Source: Bradyrhizobium roseum (lineage in GTDB: Bacteria; Pseudomonadota; Alphaproteobacteria; Rhizobiales; Xanthobacteraceae). Taken from it: a stretch of DNA of 64,000 bases. The position numbers were made by a program, and so were the translations under genes. The stretch covers positions 4,750,450 through 4,814,449 of the forward strand of contig NZ_CP129212.1 of NCBI RefSeq assembly GCF_030413175.1, written 5' to 3'. Shown here piece by piece: positions 1-17,300 of this stretch. Positions within the stretch are counted from its first letter, which is position 1. The number at the start of each line of letters is the position of its first letter. A model generated the notes under the pieces. It was not told the origin of the DNA, made no database searches, and saw nothing but the letters and a program-made list of their open reading frames with translations.

Positions 1-6522
<6,522 letters not shown>

Positions 6523-6624
6523 CACATCTCTCCCGAGACGAACACATTCCAAAGCCGAACGGATTGATCAAATTCAATCTATGGTTGCTTTTTTGGAAGC
6601 ACGATTACCGATCCGTGCCCGACT

Positions 6625-9600
6625 TCACGCCTTTTCCAGCTCCTCGACCTCTTCGATCAGCTTGGTTTCGATGACGCGCGCGACGCCAGCGACGGTCGCC
6701 CCCTCAAACAGTTCGCGCGGCACGAGCCCTATTTGAAATCGATCCTGAATTCGGGGAATCATCTGCAGCGCCAACAGAGAATCGCCTCCCAATTCAAAGA
6801 AGTCGTCATTAACGCCGACGGCCTCCACGTTGAGAGCAGCCCCCCAAAGGTCCGCGACGATACGCTCAATCTCCGTACCCGGCGCGACATACGCAGCCGT
6901 GACCTCCGGCCGCGGATAGCGGTTGGAGCTGCTCAGATCGCTTTCCGCGCGGTCCTGATTGTGAGCAACGGTTCCGGTCGTACTCGCCGAGACATTGCCC
7001 GAGACAAATCCGGGATATCGCTGGCTGATTTTCTTGGACACGAGAACTTGCCGAAGATTTGTGCGCAAAATCCCGAGGAATGCTTCGGTTCCCTCTCGTG
7101 TCAATAGTCCTTCCGTTATATTCGCCGACTTAAGCGTCTCCGAAACGCCGCGGGTCGCCATTCCGATTTCGCTCCAGATATCCCAACCGATGGCTATCGT
7201 TTTTTCTGCATAGCGCGAAGCGCCACTCAGGGTAAACGCATCGATGTAGGCGTTCGCACTGACGTAATCCATCACACCGACACCGCCGACAACTGCGCTT
7301 AGTGACGAGAAGAACACAAGAAAATCGAGCTTGTCGTCTTGGAGTACCCGGTCCAGCACCACCGTTCCGCTGATTTTGGGCGAAAACACCGGAAGGATCT
7401 TCGACGGATTTTGAGTGGCGATGATCTCGACGTTGACAACGCCGGCGGCATGGATAACTCCGTGCAGCCTGCCATGATCGCGACGCGCTTTCTCGACGAT
7501 ACCGCGCATCGCCTCGACGTCCGATACATCTGCGACTCCGATCGAGACGCTCGATCCTTTGGCTTCGATTTCCCTGATCCTTAGAACAATGTTTCTCAGC
7601 CGAATGTCACTTGCATCATCGGCTAAAAGCGAATCCCAGGACGCTCTGTCTGGAATGCTGGATCGGCCGCAAAGAACCAGATTAACCTTTGCGCAGTCGG
7701 CAAGCGCTTGCGCCACGGCCAGACTGATATCACCAAGACCGCCAGTAATCAGATACACGCCATTTTCGCGGATCGGAGATATTCCAGTATCGACGGCGCT
7801 AAGCTTGATGGGTTCGTTAGTGGCGATCCATAGACGGTTGGTCCTGTAAGCAAGCACCACGGAGCCAATGTTACTGGCAAGATCGTCTATCAATCGTTCG
7901 GAAATAAAGCCTGCGCGGCGCTCCATTTCACCGCGCGATATATCAATGTAATGGCACGAGATACTGGGGTACTCGCGTGGGATGACCAGGCAGGGACCTC
8001 GCGCGGTCGCAGCGATTGGAGCAATCGGCTCATCGCCAAGGACATCTTGTGTATCGGCGACAACAGCCGCCAATTTGATCGGAGCCCCCGCAAGCTCCTT
8101 ACCCAACGCTTGTGCCAGATACATAAGCCCGTAGAACGTCCGATTTAGCGTCGTCTCGGATACGTCCATTGCCATCGCCGACGGCAGCAAGCTCCACAAA
8201 TAGATTATTGTCGTTGGCACTTCCGACGCATTCTTCAAGTCCGACAACAGGAGTTCGAAATGCCGCGAGTTGCTCGGCTGGAGGAAGTACTGTCGATCAT
8301 TAGCTTTCGCAAACTCGTCGGCCAGCTCAACCACGACGACGTTGGCGCCTCGCGCGCGCAAGCCTTCGATCAGTCGGCTGCTGAGTGCATCCGCCGCTGA
8401 AAACACCAGGTAATTCCTTCCGCTCACGTCCGCACCGAGAGCTTCGGCTGGCCGGTACGCAGAATACCGCCAGGACGGCACCAGGAAGGCGTCGTCGATA
8501 ACCGAGAACAGCTCGTTCTTGTCTTGGGATCGCTCCGTTAGCGCACCTGCTTTGGCGCTTGTGTCGGGTGAGTCCAGCCAGTACCTCTGTCTTTCAAACG
8601 GATAAGCGGGGAGAGGCGCTTTGGCCCGCTGCTCGCCCTGATAGCACTTCTGCCAATCAATGGACGTGCCGCCCCCCCAGAGTTCCGCCAACGTCTCGTT
8701 CAAAGAACGAACTTCGCCATTTGTTCCGTCAGGGTTCGGTAACGACGCTACCAGTGTAACTCCGGAATTCACGGCCATGTTCTGGCGCGCAAGCGTCGTC
8801 AATGTACGGCCGGGCCCCACTTCCAGCAGACAACCAGGTCCCTTTTCGAGCAGCGTCTTGACACCTTCAGAGAACCTTACGGTTTGACGCAGGTGCCGCC
8901 CCCAATAATGAGGATCGGTCGCTTCTTCCGGCGTAATCCAGGTGCCCGTAACGTTTGACACGAACGGTACAGTCGGCGGTCTTAAGTCGACTTGTTTCAT
9001 GGCCTCCACGAACGGCTCGACAGCTGCCGCCATCATTTCAGAGTGAAAGGCATGAGACGTGTGCAGCTCAGAGGGTGAGATCCCCTTTTCCCTGAGCGTG
9101 CGATTTAGCCGCGATATCGCTCCTTCCGGTCCCGACACGACGAAAGCAGACGGCCCGTTAAGGGCGGCAATCGAGACATCCTCCTCCAAGTACGCTTCGA
9201 AAGCGTCCGGAGCTGCAGGAATGAACAGCATATTCCCGCGAGGAAGCGCCTGCATCAGCTTGCCGCGCGTCGCGATGACTTCCAGGGCCTGCTCCAAGGT
9301 CATGACACCGGCCACGCACGCGGCAACAAATTCTCCCACGCTGTGCCCAAGCATTCCTTGCGGCCGCACGCCACGCGATATCCACAATTGCGCCAGGGCG
9401 TGAGAGACCGAAAAAATCGCCGGCTGCGCGAACTGCGTGGACGCCAAGCGCGATTCTGCGGACCCACGATCGGCGCCGACGAACATCAGGTCTCGCAGGT
9501 CCAGATCGAGAACCCGCCTCAGAATGTCGGCACATCGATCAATCTCAGCGCGATAAACTGGTTCTTCGGCATATAGGCCTCGCCCCATATTCAGGCGCTG

Positions 9601-11253
9601 CGTACCCTGCCCCGGAAACATGAAACAGAGGCTGCCATTGCCCACATCCTGCGGGCGACCACGATCTGCGCGAAGGCCCTTGATGGCGCCTGCCCGATCC
9701 TGGCATACAACTGCTCTTCGATGTTTGTGGGCTACGCGTCCTACGCCCAACGTATATGCAACGTCGTCGACTTCAATGCCGTCACCTTTCTCAAGGCACT
9801 CCGCGAGATTTTCCGACAGCGCGCGCAGTGCGCTCGGGCTTCGTGCCGACAATGGGATTGTATGCCAGGTCTTGTGAGACGGGCGCCTATGCATCAACGG
9901 CGCTTCTTCGACGATGAGGTGCACATTCGTGCCACCGATCCCGAAAGAGTTGACGCCTGCTCGGCGCGGCCTGTTGCCGCGTGCCCATTCCGTAGGCCTT
10001 GAAACGACATAAAACGGAGTTTCAGGAAAATTGATGTGTTCATTGGGCGTCGTAAAATTGATGCTCGGTGGTACACATTCGTTCTCGAGCGACAGCACCG
10101 TCTTTATCAATCCGGCCACCCCTGCGGCCGTGTTGAGGTGGCCAATGTTGGATTTCAAAGAGCCGATCCCGCAAAACGCCTTCTTTGCAGTCGCACCACG
10201 AAACGCTTTGGTCAGTGAAGCTATTTCGATCGGGTCACCGATCAACGTGCCGGTGCCATGTGCCTCGACATAGCTGATCGTCTCCGGCGAAACTCCTGCC
10301 ATGGCCATGGATTCGGCAATTACCGCGGCTTGTCCATCTATGCTTGGCGCCGTATAGCCTACCTTGACCGAGCCATCATTGTTGACGGCGGATCCTCTGA
10401 TAACGGCCCTGATCGCGTCCCCATCCGAGATCGCGCGGTCCAGGCGCTTTAGCGCCACCATGCAAACGCCATCGCCGAATACCGTGCCGTTAGCATTTGC
10501 ATCGAACGGACGACAGTGACCATCGGGCGACGTCATGCCTGCGTAGCCGCCATATCCGACCCTGCGATAGCTGCTGGGGGTAATAGAAACACCGCCCGCC
10601 AGCGCCACATCGCACTCTCCTGAATGCAAACTTTGACACGCCAGATGAACGGCGACCAGCGAGGTAGAGCAAGCAGTTTGAACGGTGAAACTTGGTCCGC
10701 GAAGATTTAGTTTGTAGGAAACCCGCGTTGCCAGATAATCTTTGTCGCCGCCAAGAACGAACAACAGGTCCGATTCGAGGCGCTCCAGCATCCTCAGAGC
10801 CTTCACGGCGCCGCTGGCCTTCAGTCGCTCGCGTAGCGTCAGGAGCTGGTACGAGTTTGGCCCGGCTCCTCCGAACACGCCGATATTGCCACCGAATGTT
10901 TGCGGGTTGCAGCCAGCATTTTCGAGCACCTCGACCGCGCACTCCAGGAACAAGCGGTGCTGCGGATCGATGTACTCGACCTCCTTCGGGCTGAGATTGA
11001 AGTAGTCCGCGTCAAACAAGGCGACGCCGTCCAGAACGGGAGATGCCTTGACATAGCCGGGATCGGCGATGATGTCATCGCTCAAACCATTTGCCTTGAG
11101 CTCCTCATCGGAAAACACCTGAATCGATTCGATGCCCCCCAACAGATTTTTCCACAAAACGTCGATGTTCGGTGCTCCGGGGAAGCGACCCGCCATGCCG
11201 ATGATTGCAATGCCGGTTTCGTCAGTGGTTTCAGCCAAACGACCATCGTCCAT
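6625..11253 (-). CDS. Type I polyketide synthase module, KS-AT-KR-ACP
   Basis: One PKS module of 1542 residues. KS about 13-450 with the catalytic triad: Cys195 in TACSTSL, His332 in AHGTGT, His372 in GHLNTAAG. AT about 545-890 with GHSVGE (Ser638) and HAFH at 734-737, the pattern of malonyl-CoA selective domains. Then a structural and catalytic KR (about 915-1400), NADPH loop TGGLGDI at 1170 and a Ser1317/Tyr1330 pair with YVSAN. ACP Ser1492 in LGGDSL. No DH or ER is seen, so the unit should add C2 and leave a beta-hydroxyl. The KR loop reads GGLGDIS where GGLGGIG is common. GGGGAGGAA lies just before the ATG. It sits between the Cys/thiazole NRPS and the next NRPS, so its expected substrate is a thiazole-4-carbonyl thioester. 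Confidence 0.95.
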   Translation of the reverse strand: MDDGRLAETTDETGIAIIGMAGRFPGAPNIDVLWKNLLGGIESIQVFSDEELKANGLSDDIIADPGYVKASPVLDGVALFDADYFNLSPKEVEYIDPQHRLFLECAVEVLENAGCNPQTFGGNIGVFGGAGPNSYQLLTLRERLKASGAVKALRMLERLESDLLFVLGGDKDYLATRVSYKLNLRGPSFTVQTACSTSLVAVHLACQSLHSGECDVALAGGVSITPSSYRRVGYGGYAGMTSPDGHCRPFDANANGTVFGDGVCMVALKRLDRAISDGDAIRAVIRGSAVNNDGSVKVGYTAPSIDGQAAVIAESMAMAGVSPETISYVEAHGTGTLIGDPIEIASLTKAFRGATAKKAFCGIGSLKSNIGHLNTAAGVAGLIKTVLSLENECVPPSINFTTPNEHINFPETPFYVVSRPTEWARGNRPRRAGVNSFGIGGTNVHLIVEEAPLMHRRPSHKTWHTIPLSARSPSALRALSENLAECLEKGDGIEVDDVAYTLGVGRVAHKHRRAVVCQDRAGAIKGLRADRGRPQDVGNGSLCFMFPGQGTQRLNMGRGLYAEEPVYRAEIDRCADILRRVLDLDLRDLMFVGADRGSAESRLASTQFAQPAIFSVSHALAQLWISRGVRPQGMLGHSVGEFVAACVAGVMTLEQALEVIATRGKLMQALPRGNMLFIPAAPDAFEAYLEEDVSIAALNGPSAFVVSGPEGAISRLNRTLREKGISPSELHTSHAFHSEMMAAAVEPFVEAMKQVDLRPPTVPFVSNVTGTWITPEEATDPHYWGRHLRQTVRFSEGVKTLLEKGPGCLLEVGPGRTLTTLARQNMAVNSGVTLVASLPNPDGTNGEVRSLNETLAELWGGGTSIDWQKCYQGEQRAKAPLPAYPFERQRYWLDSPDTSAKAGALTERSQDKNELFSVIDDAFLVPSWRYSAYRPAEALGADVSGRNYLVFSAADALSSRLIEGLRARGANVVVVELADEFAKANDRQYFLQPSNSRHFELLLSDLKNASEVPTTIIYLWSLLPSAMAMDVSETTLNRTFYGLMYLAQALGKELAGAPIKLAAVVADTQDVLGDEPIAPIAATARGPCLVIPREYPSISCHYIDISRGEMERRAGFISERLIDDLASNIGSVVLAYRTNRLWIATNEPIKLSAVDTGISPIRENGVYLITGGLGDISLAVAQALADCAKVNLVLCGRSSIPDRASWDSLLADDASDIRLRNIVLRIREIEAKGSSVSIGVADVSDVEAMRGIVEKARRDHGRLHGVIHAAGVVNVEIIATQNPSKILPVFSPKISGTVVLDRVLQDDKLDFLVFFSSLSAVVGGVGVMDYVSANAYIDAFTLSGASRYAEKTIAIGWDIWSEIGMATRGVSETLKSANITEGLLTREGTEAFLGILRTNLRQVLVSKKISQRYPGFVSGNVSASTTGTVAHNQDRAESDLSSSNRYPRPEVTAAYVAPGTEIERIVADLWGAALNVEAVGVNDDFFELGGDSLLALQMIPRIQDRFQIGLVPRELFEGATVAGVARVIETKLIEEVEELEKA

Positions 11254-11307
11254 CGCTTCCTCCCCGAAATTTCTAGCACCAGTCTTTCGCGTTACGCTTC
11301 TTCCAAG

Positions 11308-14300
11308 CTACTGAGACTCTGCCTTGTGCGCCCCACCGAGATAGGCGTGAAGCAGAACGTGCTGCGGCCCAAGCTGGAACTGCTGCCGGTAAGGTTCGAA
11401 ATCGACCCCGCCCACATGACATAAACCAATGCCGCAACTGCCCGCCGCGTCGTCGAGCAACTGGCAGATCATGCCAGCTTCGATCAATGCAAACCGCAAA
11501 CCCTCTCCACCATAGACCGGAGCGATCGCCCCTTGATCGCCGATAAGGAAAAGAGAGAACGACGCCTTGTTGAAAACGGGTCGATTAATCGGCAAGTGCA
11601 TCAATGACGTGGAAGGCTCCAACTCGCTGATCAATTGCAATGCGTGCCGATCCGGATTGTAGTAGTAGCTGCCACTGCCAAGCCGCACACGTCCTCTTTG
11701 CTCGCCAGCTTTGTGAATTCCCAGATACAGCTGCACAGGATAGAGCCCGCCAGCCGACGCATAGCGGTACTTCACCGTACCGTTCGTGCCCACACTACGC
11801 AAATTACCCAGTAATTGCGCTAGCTCGGCGACTTCAATCGTCGATTCCCGAAAATCTCGCGCACTGCGTCTTCGACCCAACGTCACCGCGTCAGGACCAA
11901 TAATATCCGGCAGATCTATCGTGGATTCTGAAATTCCTGTCCGAATACCTGCTCGCCTGCTCTTGAACTCTTCACGTGCGAGGTCGTCACTCAGCGACGG
12001 CAGGATGGCATCGCGCTGGACATGGGCCCGCCAGGAATTCGGCGATTGATAGACTCTTGCCAGAAGATCAGCGTACTCCTCGCTTGCGGGGCTCACCTTA
12101 GCTACAACAGAAGCTTCGATCTGGCCTTTTCGAAGAATCCGCTTGCGTCGAATTTCACCACGCGACTGGCTCTGACGAAGGTCGCCTCCGCCGTTGCCCC
12201 CCCGGAAGAATTCAGCCAGCGCCGATATCGTTGGACGTTCGAAGAAAACAGCAGCAGGGATCTCGCGGTTGAACTTCGATTGCAGGATCCGGCGGATGTG
12301 CATCAGCGAGATAGATTGCCCGCCTAGCTCGAAGAAATTGCTGTGAATGCTCGGCGCTTCAATTTCGAGTACTTCACCCCACACCGCCGAGATGAACCGC
12401 TCGATCTCATCGCGAGGCGCGGATGCCTGATCATCGCTAAGCGAAGCTGGGAGGATTTCCGGAAGTGCCATGCGGTCGACCTTTCCATTCGGCGATAGCG
12501 GAAGGTGGTCCAGGCGGATGAACACGGCTGGAACCATGTAGTCAGGAAGTTTCCCGGAAACAAACGCTCGAAGCGTATCCACCTCGAACTCGCGGGGTGC
12601 AACGACATAGGCGAGCAGCCGCTTTGTGCCGAACCTTTCGCCTTGCATCTGCACAACAGCAGCCCGTACTTCAGGATGGCGCAACATTGCCTGCTCGACT
12701 TCGGACAGTTCTATGCGATGTCCTTGGACTTTGACCTGCAAATCTCGACGGCCAAGAAATTCGATCTCGCCATTCGGAAGATATCTCCCGCGATCTCCAG
12801 TCCGGTAGAGCCGATTCCCCGTTCGAGGATGCACGATGAAGCTCTGGGCGGTTCGCTCGACGTCGCTCCAATAGCCTCTCGCAAGACCGCGCCCGCCGAT
12901 ATAGAGATCTCCTTCCACCCAATTCGGACACGGCTCAAAAGCCTCATTAAGAACCTCATAGAACTGATTGGCGAGAGGGTAGCCGTAGGGGATGCTGGAC
13001 CAGCCTGGATCAATCTCGTCAACCCATCTGTAGTTCGACCAGATCGCGGCTTCAGTCGCGCCGCCCATAGCAAACACGGCCAGGGTTGGCGCAACGCGTC
13101 TGGCTTTCGCCGGCAACTCAAGCGATATCCAGTCTCCGCTCAGCATCGCCAAGCGCAGGTTCGGCAGCCGAACCTTCCGGTCAATCGCCTCTTCCACAAG
13201 CAGATCGAGCAGCGCTGGTACCGAATTCCAAACCGTTACTTCCGATAATGCTACAGTGTCTAGCCAAAGACCGGAATCCATCGTCGCCAACCTGCCCGGC
13301 AGGACCACCACAGCACCCGCGGAAAGCGGACCAAAGATATCGTAGACGGAAAGATCAAAGCTCAACGAGGAGAGCGCAAATACCTTGTCGTCTGCATTTA
13401 TGCCGCAGCGCTGATTGACATCGAGAACCGTGTTGAGCGCGGCCTGATGTTCGATAACGACGCCCTTCGGATTCCCCGTCGAGCCAGAAGTGTAGATCAC
13501 ATAGGCGACGTCCGACGGGCCTACCTCTGGAAGACGACATTCAATTTCGCTGCCGTCAGTTTCCGTAACGACAAACAGTGTCACATCGTCTGGCCAACGG
13601 ATCCGATCTGCAATCCACGATTGGGTAAGAACCGTCCTGACCTCGCCATTGGCGAGCAGAAATCCGATTCGTGTCTCCGGCAGATGAGGATCGACGGGAA
13701 GGTAGGCGGCTCCTGCACGTAGTATCGCAAGGACTGCAACGAGTTGCTCCCATCCCTTTTCCATTGCGATTGCGACAAGAGTATTGGACCGAGTTCCCTT
13801 TTTAACCAGACGGGCCGCCAAGGAGCGCGACTCACGTTCCAGCTCGGCATAGGTCATCTGTCGCTCTTCGGCTTGAAGGGCAATGGCCTGCGGCTGCAAC
13901 CTGACGTGCTCAAGGAATTTATCGTGCAAGACCAACCGTGGGATCGGCTTTTCCGTTGCATTGACCGCCGCCCGCCTCGTGATCTGCTCCTCTGGCAGCC
14001 TCAAGGGATCGGCTTGTTGCCATTGATCCGCGCTCGACGCGAGGCCCGTCAAGGATCTCCAGTAGACATCCAGCATCGCTTCAATCATGCCCGTCGGAAA
14101 CAGTGACGTCACGAAGTCCCAAGCAATAATAAGCTCGCCGTTGTGCTCCGATACCTGGCAATCCAGCATCACCTGCGGTGTCTGCGTCAGGTTGAACGTC
14201 TGTTCGGAAGAAGCCAGAAGCTCTTCGGCGCGGTTCCCGTCGGCACCGAGCAGGCTAGTGAATACAACCGGCATCAGGACCGGTTTACCCATCCGTTGGG

Positions 14301-17300
14301 CAAGCATGCGAAGGACCTGCACACCGCTGACCGCGCTGTGGTCCAGGTCCCTCCACAACTGCTCCTGCAATGCGCGGGCTCGCGATGCAAATATCATCGA
14401 GTCTGAATGCCTCACTTCCAGCAGGTTCATGGATGTGAAATCGCCGATGATTTCGGCGACGGCAGAATGAAGCGGCTTGCGATCGAACAGGATCATGTTG
14501 ATGGCAAAATGAGACTGCCCGCTGAATAGTGCCAGGACATCGGAAAACCTCGTAAGCAATACAGTCGCCGGGGTGACCGATGCGGCCTTGGCGTGCATCT
14601 GCAGCGCTTGCCAGTCCTTCGCGGCGAACGTTCTTGAAAGCCGCACGAATTCAGGTCTGCCGACGCGCCGGACATCCTGGGTCAGCGGCAGGTTCGGGGC
14701 CGGTGGAAAATTGTCTAGCCGTTCATCCCAGTATCGACGCGCCCGAGCGGTTGCGTCAGAGATTTCGAGCCTGCGTTTTGCCAGGACATAATCCCGAAAT
14801 CCGCAAGCCGGGCGACTAATCTCCTTGTCCGAATCACCATAGAATTCCTTGAGATCGCGATTGAAGATGGCGAAGCTCCAGGCATCGCCTATGAGAATGT
14901 CAAAGCTCACGAATACCCGGACCACGCCGCCCGGCAAATGCGCCGCCCGGATTTCAAATAGCGGCCATCGAGAAGCGTCGAACAGCTGATGGGACATCTG
15001 CGCTCGCAAGGACTCCAGTCGTCCGCCGCGCTCTTGTTCGGTCAGCCACCTGAAATCATCGATCTCGACTTTGTATGGCGGAACTTGCCGCAGAACCTGT
15101 TGTTCACCTGACGGGAGAATTACGGCGCGCAGCATGTCGTGCCGATCGATGACACGGATCAGAGCGCTGCGGAATCGATCAACATCGAGACCGCGCGCAT
15201 CGAACTCGAAATAGCTATGGGCGCCGATATTTCCGAGCGGAAAGGCACCACCGCGACCGATCCAGTAGGCCTGTTGGATATCGGTCAACGGAAACGGCAG
15301 GAAGCGGCCGGTCTCGTCAGGAATTATCTGCGACGCGTCCGGAACCGTGGCGCTTGCGGGCGACTCGTCGATGCGATGCGCAAGTGACTGGATCGTCGGC
15401 GCCTCGAACAATTGCCGTAGCGAGAGGTCCACGCCCATTTTCTTTCGAATGTGGTCGACGAGCCGGATCGCTTGCAGTGAATGACCGCCAAGTTCGAAGA
15501 AGTTCTCCAGTATGCCGGGCGTCGGCTGATTCAGGACGTCTGCCCAAATCTCACCGAGCTTCTGCTCTGTGATCGTCCTAGGAGCGACATAAGCGGTACG
15601 ATCCTTCTGCGGGGCAAACTGCGCTGACAGTTCTCGCCGGTCAATCTTCCCGTTTGCCGTAAGCGGCAGCCGATCCAGCACGACAATGTCATTGGGCACC
15701 ATATAGGCGGGCAGCACCCGGCCGAGCCCTTCCTGCAATTCGGCCCGTCGCAAGCGCAGATCGCTTACATCCTGCAGCCGCTTGATGTTGGCCAGATTGT
15801 CGAGGACTTCGTCGTCGGATATGCCAAAATCGATAAGACAGGCTATTTCATTGACGCCGATCGAGTGGAGGCGCTCGACGAGCCCGACGCAGCTCGACGG
15901 CGATCCGAGAAGGGAAATATGCCCAACGTAGCGCTTCAGCAGTTCGTCCAGCATGAGATTGTTGTCGAGCTCGCCAACGTCCGCGCCCAGACCACCCTCG
16001 CCAAGGAGCCGTTCTCTCAGTTGGGCGTGCGAGGCCAGATATTTGCGCAGAGGTTCACGAGAGAGAGACAAGGCAATCTGCTCGTCCTGCGTGACGAAAG
16101 TATGCAGCATCACCGTCACGGTAGATTTGGAAGAATCAAACCCTTCGGATGCGAGCTTCTGTCGATACTTTGTAATGTTCTCCGCAAGCTCCTCGATCGA
16201 CTGATTCAGGAGGCCTGTGAGCACATTGACACCCAAAGCGCCGGCCGCCTCAAAGCTCCGGCTCGATCCGGAGGTCGTCAGCCAGGTGGGCAGATGGTTC
16301 TGGACGGGACGAGGCCGCGTCCGAATGTTGATCGACTTTCCGGCGCCGTTGCGCCGGGTGATCGATTCGCCGCGCCAGAGCTGTTGCACTTCGGCAATCA
16401 TGGCGGCGGTGATCCGAGTCCGATCGTCGTATCGTTCCGGCGCAAAGACGAAATCATCAGCCAGCCAGCCCGATGCAAAAGCAATTCCAACCCGGCCGCC
16501 GGAGAGGTTGTCGACCACCGCCCATTCCTCTGCCACACGCAGGGGGTCGTGCAGCGGCAGAACGACGCTCCCTGCCCTCAACTGCACACGGCTGGTCGAC
16601 GCAGCGATCGCAGCGGCAAGAATAGAAGGGTTCGGGTAGGACGCCGCAACCGTGGTGAAATGCCGTTCAGGCGTCCACACCGCAGCAAGGCCTAGTTCGT
16701 CGGCGCGCCTGGCGCTTTCAAGATACAAGCGATAGATATTCGATCCCTGATCGCCGCTGCCACCTTCGGCGAAATAAAATACGCCGAAGGGCATTGCGGG
16801 CTTCACTGACGGTGGCATCTGCTGCGGCACCACATGAGCGACGAGACGCGTGTTACCTGAGCTGTCCTCATGCGCAACGACGACCGCCTGCGCCACAGCT
16901 TCATGCGCGAGAAGCGCGGCCTCGATCTCGCCGAGCTCGATCCTGTAGCCGCGCAATTTCACCTGATGATCGAGCCGACCAAGATATTCGAGATCGCCAT
17001 CGGCCAGATAGCGGACGAGATCTCCGGTACGATAGAGCCGCTCGCCTGCTCCGAACGGGCTCGGCACAAACCGCTCCGCCGTCAGATCCGGGCGGCCAAA
17101 ATAGCCTCGCGCGAGTCCTGCTCCGCCGATATAAAGCTCGCCAGGAACGCCGGTGGGAACAACATGACCGCGCTGGTCGAGTATATAGAGCTGCGTGTTT
17201 GATATCGGACGGCCGATCCTGACGCCGTTTTTCACACCGACGCGGCTTACTGTCGACCAGATTGTCGTCTCGGTGGGACCGTAAAGATTCCAGATCGAAG

